A DNA stretch of 34,220 nucleotides from Alcaligenaceae bacterium (GCA_030452305.1 JAKDMO010000005.1:1-34220), one strand, 5' to 3'. Shown: positions 1 to 8,286, counted from the stretch's first letter. Notes: a model not told the origin generated them from the sequence alone. Translations and numbers: made by a program.

Positions 1-5
1 TATTC

Positions 6-16
6 CGCAATTTGCG
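6..16. promoter_or_regulatory. 11-bp inverted repeat upstream of the rhodanese gene
   Basis: The sequence CGCAA-T-TTGCG is a perfect inverted repeat around one central base, 39 bp before the rhodanese start codon. It could be a regulator-binding half-site pair in the promoter. The window edge cuts off the rest of the upstream region, so no -35/-10 pair can be assigned and chance occurrence is possible. Confidence 0.25.
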
Positions 17-54
17 AAAATAGAGCCATTAGTTTCTTCTTTAGAGTTCCCATC

Positions 55-993
55 ATGAAATCCTTGCTTTCCCTGTTCGCAGTCGCCGTGGCGACGCTGG
101 GCGTGTCTTCGGCCGCCTGGGCGGCCCAGCCGCTGCTGAACCCGAGCGAACTCGATGGCATCCGCCAGGATGCCGCAGTACGCATTATCGACATTCGCCC
201 GGCGCCTGACTACGCGGCCGGCCACATCCCCGGTGCCGTGTCCGCCCCCTATGGCCAGTGGCGCGGCCCCGCCGATAACCCCGGCAAGCTGCCACCCACC
301 AATGTGTTGACCGATCTGGTGCGCAGCCTGGGCGTGGCGGACGGCACGCACGCTGTGGTGGTGTCCTCGGGTGCGAATTCGACTGATTTCGGCGCCTCGG
401 CGCGGGTGTACTGGACGCTGAAATATCTGGGCCTGCATGATTTGTCGATCCTGAATGGCGGCCTGAAAGCCTGGGCCAATGCGGGGCTCGCGCAGGACAC
501 AGCCGTGCCTGCGGTCGCCGCCAGTACCTTTACGGCACAGCTCGACGAAAGCCTGATTGCCACCACGGATCAGGTGGCGGCACAGTTGGGTAACCCGGAC
601 ACGCAACTGGTCGATGCGCGCCCCCTGGATTTCTATCTGGGCAAGACCAAGGCGCCCACGGCACGGGTTCCGGGCACGATCGATGGCGCGGTCAATCTGG
701 AAAACGACAAGTGGTTCAAACCCGGTACGTCGATATTTGTGTCGGCAGACCAGGCGCGCAAGATCGCGGCCGAGTCCCTGCCCAAGCCTGCGGCCGAAAC
801 CATTTCCTTCTGCAATACCGGGCACTGGGCTGCGACGGACTGGTTCGCGCTGTCTGAGGTCGTGGGCCGGAAAAATGTGCGTCTCTATCCGGCATCGCTG
901 GCCGAGTGGTCGCAGAACGCCAAGCTGCCCATGGAAAACGTTCCGGGGCGTGGCACACAGATCCTCAACAAGCTCAAAGGCCTGATCGGCTGA
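55..993 (+). CDS. secreted two-domain rhodanese-family sulfurtransferase
   Basis: This is a 312-aa protein with a classic signal peptide: residues 1-23 have a hydrophobic core and end in AWA, so cleavage is likely near residue 23. The mature part should be periplasmic. Two rhodanese folds follow. The first (about residues 28-150) has the DIRPAPDY and GHIPGA motifs but no active-site cysteine. The second (about 165-300) carries VDARP and the active-site loop with Cys253 in SFCNTGHWA. Tandem rhodaneses with only the C-terminal domain catalytic are the usual arrangement of thiosulfate or 3-mercaptopyruvate sulfurtransferases, which move sulfane sulfur from a donor to an acceptor. The next gene is a YeeE/YedE sulfur transporter, so a role in handling thiosulfate or another sulfane-sulfur compound outside the cytoplasm is a reasonable inference. 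The true substrate cannot be read from the sequence. Confidence 0.88.
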   Translation: MKSLLSLFAVAVATLGVSSAAWAAQPLLNPSELDGIRQDAAVRIIDIRPAPDYAAGHIPGAVSAPYGQWRGPADNPGKLPPTNVLTDLVRSLGVADGTHAVVVSSGANSTDFGASARVYWTLKYLGLHDLSILNGGLKAWANAGLAQDTAVPAVAASTFTAQLDESLIATTDQVAAQLGNPDTQLVDARPLDFYLGKTKAPTARVPGTIDGAVNLENDKWFKPGTSIFVSADQARKIAAESLPKPAAETISFCNTGHWAATDWFALSEVVGRKNVRLYPASLAEWSQNAKLPMENVPGRGTQILNKLKGLIG

Positions 994-1012
994 TATCCGT
1001 CTGGTAGATAAA

Positions 1013-1045
1013 GTGACGCCGCCTGCGGGCGGCGGTCACTATAAT
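1013..1045 (+). promoter_or_regulatory. GC-rich hairpin followed by a consensus -10 box
   Basis: Between the rhodanese and transporter genes, 1013-1023 and 1028-1039 can pair into a stem of 11 base pairs with one bulged C and a TGCG loop. TATAAT follows directly at 1040-1045. There is no T-run, so it does not look like a standard intrinsic terminator. There is no good -35 hexamer 16-18 bp upstream, because that position lies inside the stem. It may be a processing or attenuation element, or a second promoter for the transporter. Confidence 0.35.
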
Positions 1046-1077
1046 CGTGTCTTCGGTTTGTTTGACGGATGGTTTGA

Positions 1078-2157
1078 ATGAAGCGTCTTCCCCTTGCGAT
1101 CGTCGTGGTCGCATTCGTGCTGGCACTGGCCTGGTTCGTGGCCTTGCGCCAGGCTGTTTTGTTTCTGGTCGGCCTGGGCATGGGCGCGGTGCTGGCCGGT
1201 GCGCGTTTTGGTTTCACAACGGGGTGGCGCAAGCTGATCGAGCAGCGCGACCCCAGCGGGGTGCTGGCCCAGTTGCTGCTGCTGGGCCTGGCTGCGGCGA
1301 TTTCCATGCCGCTGCTGGCGGCCTTCCCGACGGATCTGGGCGCTGCCCTGGGGCCACCCAGCTATAGCCTGATCATCGGGGCCTTTGTGTTCGGCGCCTG
1401 CATGCAGGTGGCTGATGGCTGTGGCTCGGGCACCTTGTACAAGGCCGGCCTGGGCATACCGATGAATATGGCTATCCTGCCCTTGTTTGCGATTGGCAGC
1501 TTCCTGGGTTCCGCCACGCTGGATCGCTGGCTGGCCCTGGGCGCGATGCCGCCCTATGGGCTGGTGGCGCACTTTGGCGCGCCGGTGGCCTTGGTTGTGA
1601 CGATTTTGGGCTTGGGCCTGCTGGGCCTGATCGTGGTGCGCTGGGCGGGCCGCTCGGCCAGGATCGTGGATCGCAAATTGTTGATCGGTGCGGTGTTGCT
1701 GGCAATTCTGGCTGCCCTGAATCTGGTGATTGCCGGGCAGCCCTGGGGCATTGTGTACGGTTTTGGGCTGTGGGCGGCCAAGGTCGCCACGGCGGTGGGC
1801 GTGTTTGATCCGACCGTCAACCATTTCTGGAGCGAAACCGTCAATATGAACACCCTGAGCCAGTCGGTGTTCCTGGATGTGACCTCGATCACCAATTTGG
1901 GGATTCTGGCTGGTGCCTTGTGGATTGCAGCGGGCAAGTCCCGTTCCAGTGCGCGGCCCATGACGGCGACACAATGGATGGTCGGCCTGGTGGCGGGGTT
2001 CCTGTTGGGCTATAGCTCGCGCCTGGCTTTCGGCTGCAATATCGGTGCGATGGTCAGCGGGATTTCCACCGGTAGCCTGCATGGCTGGATTTGGGTGCCC
2101 ATGGCCTTCATGGGATCGCTGATCGGTGTGCGCGTGCGCCGCCACTTTGCGTTCTAA
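1078..2157 (+). CDS. YeeE/YedE family (TsuA-like) sulfur-compound transporter
   Basis: A 359-aa, highly hydrophobic inner-membrane protein with about nine to ten membrane segments. It carries the two cysteine-bearing signatures of the YeeE/YedE (DUF395, 'sulphur transport') family: ADGCGSGTLYKAG with Cys115 and LAFGCNIGAM with Cys320. Characterised TsuA proteins import thiosulfate through a chain of conserved cysteines in the membrane. Here the N-terminal repeat reads FGFTTGW (residues 44-50), where many family members have a cysteine; an extra Cys108 sits near Cys115. The gene lies 84 nt after a secreted rhodanese and 10 nt before a small membrane peptide, so the three probably form one unit. 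Transport of thiosulfate or a similar sulfur species is inferred from the family. Confidence 0.82.
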   Translation: MKRLPLAIVVVAFVLALAWFVALRQAVLFLVGLGMGAVLAGARFGFTTGWRKLIEQRDPSGVLAQLLLLGLAAAISMPLLAAFPTDLGAALGPPSYSLIIGAFVFGACMQVADGCGSGTLYKAGLGIPMNMAILPLFAIGSFLGSATLDRWLALGAMPPYGLVAHFGAPVALVVTILGLGLLGLIVVRWAGRSARIVDRKLLIGAVLLAILAALNLVIAGQPWGIVYGFGLWAAKVATAVGVFDPTVNHFWSETVNMNTLSQSVFLDVTSITNLGILAGALWIAAGKSRSSARPMTATQWMVGLVAGFLLGYSSRLAFGCNIGAMVSGISTGSLHGWIWVPMAFMGSLIGVRVRRHFAF

Positions 2158-2167
2158 GGGGGTTGCG

Positions 2168-2332
2168 ATGAAAAGACCAGTATGGGCCGCGATCTTCTGG
2201 GTGCTGTTGTTGTCGTTCTTTGCATGGGACTGGGTGCACAGCGGCCCGGTCGATGTGTACAGCGAACCGCCGCTGATCGCCGCCGGCTCGGGTCAGGCGC
2301 CCACCGGCGGGCATTGTGCCTCGACATTTTGA
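2168..2332 (+). CDS. 54-aa single-pass membrane peptide
   Basis: A short ORF starts at an ATG preceded by the strong ribosome site AGGGGG, 10 nt after the transporter stop codon. The product has one membrane segment (about residues 4-22, rich in W, F and L) and a polar tail ending GGHCASTF, which contains the only cysteine. I recognise no family. Its position and ribosome site suggest a real gene co-translated with the transporter, perhaps as an accessory subunit; this is inference. A longer reading from 2126 overlaps the transporter end and is less likely. Confidence 0.55.
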   Translation: MKRPVWAAIFWVLLLSFFAWDWVHSGPVDVYSEPPLIAAGSGQAPTGGHCASTF

Positions 2333-2355
2333 GGCACTTCGTGCCGTTTGCCTGA

Positions 2356-3159
2356 ATGCACCAGCCAAATAAACCCCTGACCAGTGACAAGCCCGCCGCC
2401 CCTGCCGTCGCGCGGGCGGCGGCGGTTCTGGACCTGATTGCCAGATCGGCCGTTCCGCTGTCCCTGGCCGATCTGGCCCGTGAAACCGGCCTGCCTAAAA
2501 GCACCTTGCACGGCCTGTGCGGAACCCTGGCCCAACTGAATTTGATTACCCGACTGGATGGTGGCCAGATGACGCTGGGGCCGCACATCATGATGTGGGC
2601 CAACGCTTTTCTGGCGCGCATCGATATCACGCAGGAATTCTTTGCCTCGTGGGACGATATGCGGGTCTTGCCCAGTGAAACCATTACCCTGTCGATACGC
2701 GATGGGGCCGAGGTGGTGTATATCGCCTGCCGCAACGGCAGTCGGCCGCTGGGCTTCACCTTTCGCACGGGCATGCGCCTGCCATCGGTCTATACCGCGA
2801 CCGGCAAGGCCATGCTGGGTACCCTGCCAGACGAGGCTGTGCGCAAGCTGCTTAGCGGCGATGCGGCCTGGCCCGAACCGCTGACCTCACAGGGGCCGCG
2901 CGGCGTCGATGAGTTGCTGGCGGAATTGGCCGAGGGGCGGCGTCGGGGCTATTCGGTCGATAGGGAAGGGGTGCGCGAAGGCATGTATTGTTTCGGGGCG
3001 CCCGTATTCGATTCGAATGGCCCCGAGGCCGTAGCCGGGGTGGCGGTCAGCATATTGTCGGGCGAGGTGGATGACGCCCTGCAAGAGCGTGCCGGGCAGG
3101 CCATCCGCAGCCTGGCGCAGCGCCTGTCCGAGCGCCTGGGCGCCGCGCACCGCGCCTGA
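2356..3159 (+). CDS. IclR-family transcriptional regulator
   Basis: A 267-aa protein of normal length for the IclR family. Residues about 15-80 form the winged helix-turn-helix, including LADLARETGLPKSTLHGL. Residues about 90-260 form the GAF-like effector-binding domain, with the family landmarks TGMRLPSVYTATGKAMLG, GYSVDREGVREGMYCFGAPV and a GVAVSI segment. IclR proteins are dimeric activators or repressors of catabolic or transport genes, and they respond to small carboxylic acids or aromatic compounds. The gene lies 23 nt downstream of the sulfur transporter group and converges on a PLP-enzyme gene whose end is 3 bp away. Either neighbour could be its target, but no operator can be identified. 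Confidence 0.9.
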   Translation: MHQPNKPLTSDKPAAPAVARAAAVLDLIARSAVPLSLADLARETGLPKSTLHGLCGTLAQLNLITRLDGGQMTLGPHIMMWANAFLARIDITQEFFASWDDMRVLPSETITLSIRDGAEVVYIACRNGSRPLGFTFRTGMRLPSVYTATGKAMLGTLPDEAVRKLLSGDAAWPEPLTSQGPRGVDELLAELAEGRRRGYSVDREGVREGMYCFGAPVFDSNGPEAVAGVAVSILSGEVDDALQERAGQAIRSLAQRLSERLGAAHRA

Positions 3160-3162
3160 TCG

Positions 3163-4407
3163 TCAGCTGTTCGCGTCAGCGTCCAGCGCCTGGGCAAAGT
3201 CACCCGTCAGATCGTTTTCATCCTCGATGCCCACGGAAATCCTCAGGAAGCCATCGGGAATACCCATGAGTGCGCGGTGCTCAGGCCCCATCTCGTAATA
3301 GATCGTATGGGCGGCGGGCAGGACCAGGGTCCGGTTATCGCCCAGGTGCGTGGCCAGAATGGCTACCTTTAACCGGTTCAGGACCTCGAACACGTCAATG
3401 CGTGGGTCGAGCTCCACGCCCATCAGACCGCCATAGCGCCCGCCAAACAATTGTGAGGCGCGCTCGTGCTGTGGGTGCGAGGCCAGGCCGGGATAGTGCA
3501 CGCGCGTGACCTTCGGGTGCACCGACAGGAAACTGGCCAGCGCCATGGCGTTCGAGCAGATGCGATCCATGCGCAGGGCCAGGGTCTCGGCGCCGGCCGC
3601 CACGCGATGCGCGACGTCAGAGGATAAGGTGCCGCCCATATCGCGCAGGCCTTTTTTCTTGATCTGCAGCAGTCCCCAATTGCGTGGGCTGCCTTTGCGG
3701 TAGGAAGCATAGATGTTCGGGTAGTCGGACCAGTCGTACAGCCCGGTTTGCGTGACGGCGCCGCCCAGGCCGTTGCCGTGGCCGCCGATGTGCTTGGACA
3801 GCGAGTTCACGACCAGCGAGGCGCCATAGAATTTCGAGGGGCACAGATAGGGGCTGGAAAGCGTGCTGTCCACCACGTACACCAGATTGTGTGCCTTGCA
3901 CAGCTCGCCGATGGCCGCCAGATCGGCCACCTGTGTGCCCGGGTTGGCGATGGTCTCGACAAAGACCATGCGCGTATTCGGCCGGATGGCGGCGGCGACC
4001 TCAGCGGCGTCGGTGGCGTCGACCAGAGTCAGTTCGACGCCGAAGTTTTCCAGTGTCATCAGCAGGCTGTTGGTGTTGCCGAAAATGTACTTACTGGAAA
4101 TCAGGTGGTCACCGTGGCGCAGCAGCGCCAGAAAGGTCGCAGCCAGGGCGGCCATGCCGGTCGCAAAGCTCACCGTGGCTTCGCCCTGTTCCATCCTGGT
4201 GACCTGCAGTTCCAGCGCGGTCGTGGTTGGGGTGCCCTGGCGCGCGTAGGTGTAGCCGGCCTTGCCCTGAAACACTGCTGCCAGCTCGCGGGCATCGGCA
4301 TAGGCATACTCGGTCGAGACGTGGACGGGCTTGTGGATGGCGCCGTGCTCGATGCCCGAGCGCCGGTCGGAATGGATGATCTGTGTGGTGAAGCCGTTTT
4401 CTGACAT
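3163..4407 (-). CDS. cystathionine gamma-synthase-family PLP enzyme
   Basis: A 414-aa protein of the Cys/Met-metabolism PLP enzyme family (cystathionine gamma-synthase, O-acetyl/succinylhomoserine sulfhydrylase, methionine gamma-lyase). Visible landmarks are YTYARQGTPTTTALE near the N-terminus, the glycine loop ATGMAAL (residues about 82-88), the pyridine-nitrogen aspartate Asp180 in VVDSTL, and the Schiff-base lysine Lys205 in NSLSKHIGGHGN. The C-terminus carries LRISVGIED. These enzymes work in the cytoplasm on sulfur amino acids. The sequence alone does not separate synthase, sulfhydrylase and lyase activities. It lies 30 nt after rlmB on the same strand, so it may be read from the rnr-rlmB transcript. 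It also lies beside a rhodanese/transporter group, which supports a role in sulfur metabolism. Confidence 0.85.
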   Translation of the reverse strand: MSENGFTTQIIHSDRRSGIEHGAIHKPVHVSTEYAYADARELAAVFQGKAGYTYARQGTPTTTALELQVTRMEQGEATVSFATGMAALAATFLALLRHGDHLISSKYIFGNTNSLLMTLENFGVELTLVDATDAAEVAAAIRPNTRMVFVETIANPGTQVADLAAIGELCKAHNLVYVVDSTLSSPYLCPSKFYGASLVVNSLSKHIGGHGNGLGGAVTQTGLYDWSDYPNIYASYRKGSPRNWGLLQIKKKGLRDMGGTLSSDVAHRVAAGAETLALRMDRICSNAMALASFLSVHPKVTRVHYPGLASHPQHERASQLFGGRYGGLMGVELDPRIDVFEVLNRLKVAILATHLGDNRTLVLPAAHTIYYEMGPEHRALMGIPDGFLRISVGIEDENDLTGDFAQALDADANS

Positions 4408-4437
4408 GTCGATGAATCAATGCGATTGAAAGCTGAA

Positions 4438-5181
4438 TTATGCGCGTTGCCGGACGGTCTCGTACAGGCATACTGCGCCGGCGACACTGACATTCAGGCT
4501 TTCGACCGAACCGAGCATGGGAATGGCGGCCAGTTCGTCGCAGGTTTCCCGGGTCAGGCGGCGCATGCCTTCGCCTTCCGCACCCATGACCCAGGCCATG
4601 GGCCGGCGGGTATCCACCTGATGCATGCTGCGTGGTGCCTGATCGTCCGTGCCGACCAGCCAGACACCGCGAGCCTTCATGGCCCGCATGGTGCGTGCCA
4701 GATTGGTCACCATGATGTAGGGTACCGTGTCGGCCGCCCCGCAGGCCACGCGCTGCACCGTGGTGTTCAGGCCCACCGCACGATCGCGCGGGGCGATCAC
4801 CGCATGCACGCCTGCGGCATCTGCGGTACGCAGGCAGGCACCCAGATTATGTGGATCAGTGACGCCGTCCAGAATCAGGAATAGCGCGGGCCCGGCCTGG
4901 TCCTCGAGTACGTCCAGCACATCATCCACATCTACCGCCAGGGGTTGCGCCTGGGCCAGCGCGACCACACCTTGATGCCGCGCGCCGCGCGCCAAGCCGT
5001 CCAGGCGCCCCGAATCGACCGGGTGCCAGCGCACACCGGCCGCCTCGATCTGCTGTGTAAAGTTCGTCATGCGCCGGTCGCGGCGCGAGGCGTCCAGGTA
5101 GATGTCCTGGATCGAATCGGGCGCGTGCCGCAGACGGGCCTGTATGGCGTGGAATCCAGCCAGTACCTGGTTTGAAGCCAT
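4438..5181 (-). CDS. rlmB: 23S rRNA (Gm2251) 2'-O-methyltransferase RlmB
   Basis: A 247-aa SPOUT (TrmH/SpoU) methyltransferase of the usual RlmB length. The N-terminal substrate-binding domain (about residues 1-75) begins with [12 protein letters not shown]. The catalytic domain shows the three family motifs: [17 protein letters not shown] (motif 1, with the conserved Asn and Arg), [12 protein letters not shown] (motif 2) and [18 protein letters not shown] (motif 3, the knot). RlmB uses S-adenosylmethionine to methylate the ribose of G2251 in the peptidyl-transferase P loop of 23S rRNA. It follows rnr by 15 nt, the classical rnr-rlmB order of proteobacteria, and so should be co-transcribed with it. 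Confidence 0.95.
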   Translation of the reverse strand: MASNQVLAGFHAIQARLRHAPDSIQDIYLDASRRDRRMTNFTQQIEAAGVRWHPVDSGRLDGLARGARHQGVVALAQAQPLAVDVDDVLDVLEDQAGPALFLILDGVTDPHNLGACLRTADAAGVHAVIAPRDRAVGLNTTVQRVACGAADTVPYIMVTNLARTMRAMKARGVWLVGTDDQAPRSMHQVDTRRPMAWVMGAEGEGMRRLTRETCDELAAIPMLGSVESLNVSVAGAVCLYETVRQRA

Positions 5182-5196
5182 TGTGGGTCCTTGATT

Positions 5197-7644
5197 CTAA
5201 TGTGTCTTGCGCGTGGCTTTGCGGGGCGTGGCCTGGCGCGCAGCGCGCTTGGCCTCGGCCCGTCTTTGGTGCGCGGTGGTCCCGCGCAGCGCCGCCGGTT
5301 TGGTCGAAGCCGCTTTTTTCTTGGCGCGCGGTTTGGCGGGTGCACCGCCGCCTGCGATCTCGGCCTGCAGGGCTTTGAAATCCTCGCCCTTGACCAAGCG
5401 AAACTCGATGCGCCGGGCCTCCAGATCCACACGCGAAACCTGCACCTGCATGGTGTCGCTCAGCCGATAGCGCATGCCCGTGCGCTCGCCGCGCAACTCG
5501 TTCATGGCATCGTTGTACTGGAAGTAGTCAGACCCCAGCTCAGAGACATGCACCATGCCCTCGACATACAGCGTGTCCAGGGTGACGAACACGCCAAAGC
5601 TGGCCACGCCGGTGATCTTGCCGCTGAATACCTCGCCCACGTGCTCGCGCACGAACCAGCATTTCAGCCAGGCGGATACATCGCGCGAAGCATCATCGGC
5701 GCGGCGTTCGCGTGCCGAGAGGACGACGCCCAGATTGTCCCAGATTTCCTGTTCGTGCTTGGCGGCCGGAACCCCGGCCAGGACCTGGGTGTTTTCGGGT
5801 TCGGGCACATAGCGTTTGCTATGCAGGATCGCGCGGATCACCCGGTGCACCAGCAGGTCGGGGTAGCGCCGGATGGGCGAGGTGAAATGAGCGTAGTGCT
5901 CGTAGGCCAGCCCAAAGTGCCCCGATTGCTCGGGGCTGTAGATCGCCTGCTGCATCGAGCGCAGGCACATGGACTGGATGATTTCGTAATCGGGGCGGCT
6001 GCGTGCGGTCAGGATCAGGTCGGCGTAGTCCCGCGTGGTCGGATCGTCGCCCCCACCCAGGGTGAGGCCCAGGTTGCGCAGGTATTCGCGCAGCGCCTGC
6101 AGCTTTTCGGGCGTGGGGCCTTCGTGCACGCGAAACAGCGCCTTGCGCTTGTTTCGTACGATGAAATCGGCCGCGCAAGTGTTGGCGGCCAGCATGCATT
6201 CCTCGATCAGCCGGTGCGCATCGTTGCGCGTATAGGGCTCGATTTTCTCGATGCGGCCCAGCGGGTTGCATACGATACGGGTTTCGACTGTGTCGAAATC
6301 GATGGCGCCGCGCTGCTTGCGCGCCTGGGCAAAGGCCTGGAACAGGTCATAGGCATCGCGCACGTGCTCCATGACGTCGGCCAGGGTCTGTGCCGCCGGG
6401 CCGTTGGGCTGCTGCAGTGCGGCCCAGATATCGGTGTAGGTGGTGCGTGCGTGGGAATGAATCACCGCCTCGTAGAACTGATAGGCCGTGACCGAACCTG
6501 CCTTTGCGCCTTCGGCGGGGATGACCATGTCGCACACCATGACCAGGCGATCAACATCCGGGTTCAGCGAACAGATACCGTTCGAGAGGGCCTCGGGCAG
6601 CATCGGGATGACCCGCCGGGGGAAGTACACGCTGGTGCCGCGTTCGCGCGCGTCGTCGTCCAGCCCCGTGCCCGGCCGCACATAATGACTGACGTCGGCG
6701 ATGGCCACCAGCAGGCGCCAGCCCGGGACGGGTTTGGCGCGCGTTCCGGCCTGCGTGGGCATGCAGAACACCGCATCGTCAAAGTCGCGTGCATCCTCGC
6801 CATCAATCGTGATGAAGGGCACGTCGCGCAGATCGATACGCCCGGCGTACTCGCCCTCGACGACATGTTCGGGAACGCGTTGCAGTTCGCGCGCCGTCGC
6901 CTGCGAAAACTCAACCGGCACATCGAACTTGCGCACTGCGATTTCGATTTCCATGCCCGGATCGTCGATTTCGCCCAGCACCTCTACGACCCTGCCCAGC
7001 GGCTGCATATGGCGCGCGGGCTGACGCAGGATTTCCACCGTAACGACCTGGCCGTCCTCGGCGCCGCTGGTGTCGCCCGAGGCAATCAGGATGTCGTGCT
7101 TGATGCGTTGGTCTTCGGGGGCCACGATGTACGAACCGCGTTCCTTCAGAAAACGCCCGACCAGGCGGCCGGTGCGCCGTTCCAGCACCTCGACGATCAT
7201 GGCCTCGGGCTTGCCCCTGTGCTCGCCCGAAGGTTTCACGCAGACCCGGTCGCCATGCAATACCTTGGCCATCTCGTAGGGCGACAGATACAGATCCGGC
7301 CCGTCGCCGTCGGGCAACAGGAAACCAAAGCCGTCGCGATGTCCCTGGACCACGCCTGTAACGAATTCAGTGCTGTTGCTGATTTGCAACTTGCCCTGGG
7401 TGTTAAAGCGCAATTGACCGTCGCGTTCCATTGCCTTGATGCGACGAATGAACCCTGTGGACGGCGGAATCCCCGCATGGGTCGCGTCGGCCAGGGCTTC
7501 GATGGTTATGGGTTTGCCTGCCTCGCGCAGGGTGTGCATCACGACCTCGCGACTGGGGACGTCCGGGTCGAAGTCAGGGGGTAATTCGGCGGACGTTTGT
7601 GCCCGTGCATCACGCTTGTTGTCGTTTTCAGATCGCTTCTTCAA
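5197..7644 (-). CDS. rnr: ribonuclease R
   Basis: An 815-aa processive 3'-5' exoribonuclease of the RNB family, typical in length for RNase R. In order it has an N-terminal winged-helix region (about residues 28-90, PSREVVMHTLREAG), cold-shock-type OB folds (GHRDGFGFLLPDGDGPDLYLS), and the RNB catalytic domain with the metal-binding aspartates Asp281, Asp287, Asp289 and Asp290 in DGEDARDFDDAV. An S1 domain (GKITGVASFGVFVTLD) and a Lys/Arg/Ala-rich tail of about 60 residues complete it. It degrades structured RNA, including defective rRNA and mRNA. The first usable start is TTG at 7644, six bases after an in-frame stop; the next ATG (residue 36) would remove part of the winged helix. So TTG initiation is likely, with a weak ribosome site, which could keep expression low. 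Confidence 0.95.
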   Translation of the reverse strand: MKKRSENDNKRDARAQTSAELPPDFDPDVPSREVVMHTLREAGKPITIEALADATHAGIPPSTGFIRRIKAMERDGQLRFNTQGKLQISNSTEFVTGVVQGHRDGFGFLLPDGDGPDLYLSPYEMAKVLHGDRVCVKPSGEHRGKPEAMIVEVLERRTGRLVGRFLKERGSYIVAPEDQRIKHDILIASGDTSGAEDGQVVTVEILRQPARHMQPLGRVVEVLGEIDDPGMEIEIAVRKFDVPVEFSQATARELQRVPEHVVEGEYAGRIDLRDVPFITIDGEDARDFDDAVFCMPTQAGTRAKPVPGWRLLVAIADVSHYVRPGTGLDDDARERGTSVYFPRRVIPMLPEALSNGICSLNPDVDRLVMVCDMVIPAEGAKAGSVTAYQFYEAVIHSHARTTYTDIWAALQQPNGPAAQTLADVMEHVRDAYDLFQAFAQARKQRGAIDFDTVETRIVCNPLGRIEKIEPYTRNDAHRLIEECMLAANTCAADFIVRNKRKALFRVHEGPTPEKLQALREYLRNLGLTLGGGDDPTTRDYADLILTARSRPDYEIIQSMCLRSMQQAIYSPEQSGHFGLAYEHYAHFTSPIRRYPDLLVHRVIRAILHSKRYVPEPENTQVLAGVPAAKHEQEIWDNLGVVLSARERRADDASRDVSAWLKCWFVREHVGEVFSGKITGVASFGVFVTLDTLYVEGMVHVSELGSDYFQYNDAMNELRGERTGMRYRLSDTMQVQVSRVDLEARRIEFRLVKGEDFKALQAEIAGGGAPAKPRAKKKAASTKPAALRGTTAHQRRAEAKRAARQATPRKATRKTH

Positions 7645-7651
7645 AGGCTAC

Positions 7652-7679
7652 TTTTCATCCATAAAAATGCTGCTATAAT
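7652..7679 (+). promoter_or_regulatory. promoter of tRNA-Leu
   Basis: A perfect -10 box TATAAT (7674-7679) lies 16 bp after TTTTCA (7652-7657, 4 of 6 matches to the -35 consensus). Transcription would start near 7686, giving a leader of about 60 nt before the tRNA. The promoter overlaps the 5' leader of the divergent rnr gene. Confidence 0.7.
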
Positions 7680-7746
7680 CCTGTCTTCGCCGAGTACAGA
7701 GCAGCGCAAAGTAGTCGGCAAAGCAATAGCATACACGTTATGTTAT

Positions 7747-7831
7747 GCCCAGGTGGCGGAATTGGTAGACGCGCATGGTTCAGGTCCATGTGCCTTCGGG
7801 TGTGGAGGTTCGAGTCCTCTCCTGGGCACCA
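7747..7831 (+). tRNA. tRNA-Leu (anticodon CAG)
   Basis: An 85-nt class II tRNA. The 7-bp acceptor stem pairs GCCCAGG with CCTGGGC. The D-loop region contains GGTAG, the anticodon loop is TTCAGGT with anticodon CAG, and there is a long variable arm (TGCCTTCGGGTGT). The T-arm contains GGTTCGAGTCC. The 3' CCA is encoded (7829-7831). It reads CUG leucine codons. An intrinsic terminator follows 19 nt later. Confidence 0.97.
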
Positions 7832-7849
7832 CCAGATTGATATTCAAAA

Positions 7850-7898
7850 AGCCCCGCAGGCGATCAGCCGGCGGGGCTTTTTGCTGTATATCAAGTAA
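7850..7898 (+). terminator. tRNA-Leu terminator, left copy of a 49-bp direct repeat
   Basis: The stem GCCCCGC/GCGGGGC (7851-7857 with 7871-7877) is extended by GGC/GCC around a GATCA loop and followed by TTTTT (7878-7882), a textbook intrinsic terminator. The same 49 bases, terminator plus TTGCTGTATATCAAGTAA, recur at 9874-9922 with only two changes, both in the loop region (GA versus AG). Confidence 0.9.
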
Positions 7899-7937
7899 GC
7901 CTCAGGAGAGGGCCTTTTATCTTAATTTCATCGTGTG

Positions 7938-8285
7938 TTATGCAGCCTTGCGTCGGCCAGGACCTTTGCTGCCGTCCTGCGCAGATCGTGCCCGCTTCCT
8001 GTTGGCCGCAACCTCTCTCATGATTCGACGGCTCTCTCCCTCGGCAAACCGCATTAAGGCTACACGCATCAAGGTTTGATACCCAATCCTTTCTATGGAC
8101 GCAATCGCCTTAAAGTCGTCAATAACCGACTGCGGCAGACGAATCGATATCATTTGCATGGCCAAGGTGTTTTCGACGGCAAGTTGCACATCGGGACTCG
8201 CCAAGGCGGCATGTTCTTCGCTGTTTCCAAGCTCGCCATTCTCCCAGGCGTCATCGGTGCCTAAGATCTTCTTGGCTTCGCTCAT
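7938..8285 (-). CDS. ribbon-helix-helix antitoxin (CopG/BrnA-like)
   Basis: A protein of 115 aa with the strand-helix-helix core of RHH/CopG DNA-binding proteins in its middle (MISIRLPQSVIDDFKAIA, then a second helix IGYQTLMRVALMRFA). A basic C-terminal tail (RRIMREVAANRKRARS and beyond) follows. RHH antitoxins bind and neutralise a toxin and repress their own promoter as dimers. The ATG at 8285 is preferred because GGAGA lies a few bases upstream; an ATG at 8297 would add four residues and overlap the toxin end. Toxin-first order with the stop and start codons nearly touching matches brnTA-type operons. The antitoxin role is inferred from fold and context. Confidence 0.72.
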   Translation of the reverse strand: MSEAKKILGTDDAWENGELGNSEEHAALASPDVQLAVENTLAMQMISIRLPQSVIDDFKAIASIERIGYQTLMRVALMRFAEGESRRIMREVAANRKRARSAQDGSKGPGRRKAA

Positions 8286-8286
8286 A

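Noticed and set aside
1039-2145. A 368-codon minus-strand frame opposite the YeeE-type transporter
   Set aside because: It is Gln/His-rich antisense of a hydrophobic membrane-protein gene, the usual artefact.
5191-7584. A 797-codon open frame on the plus strand opposite rnr
   Set aside because: It is a shadow frame in GC-rich DNA. It has no recognisable domain, and the opposite strand has clear RNase R motifs throughout.
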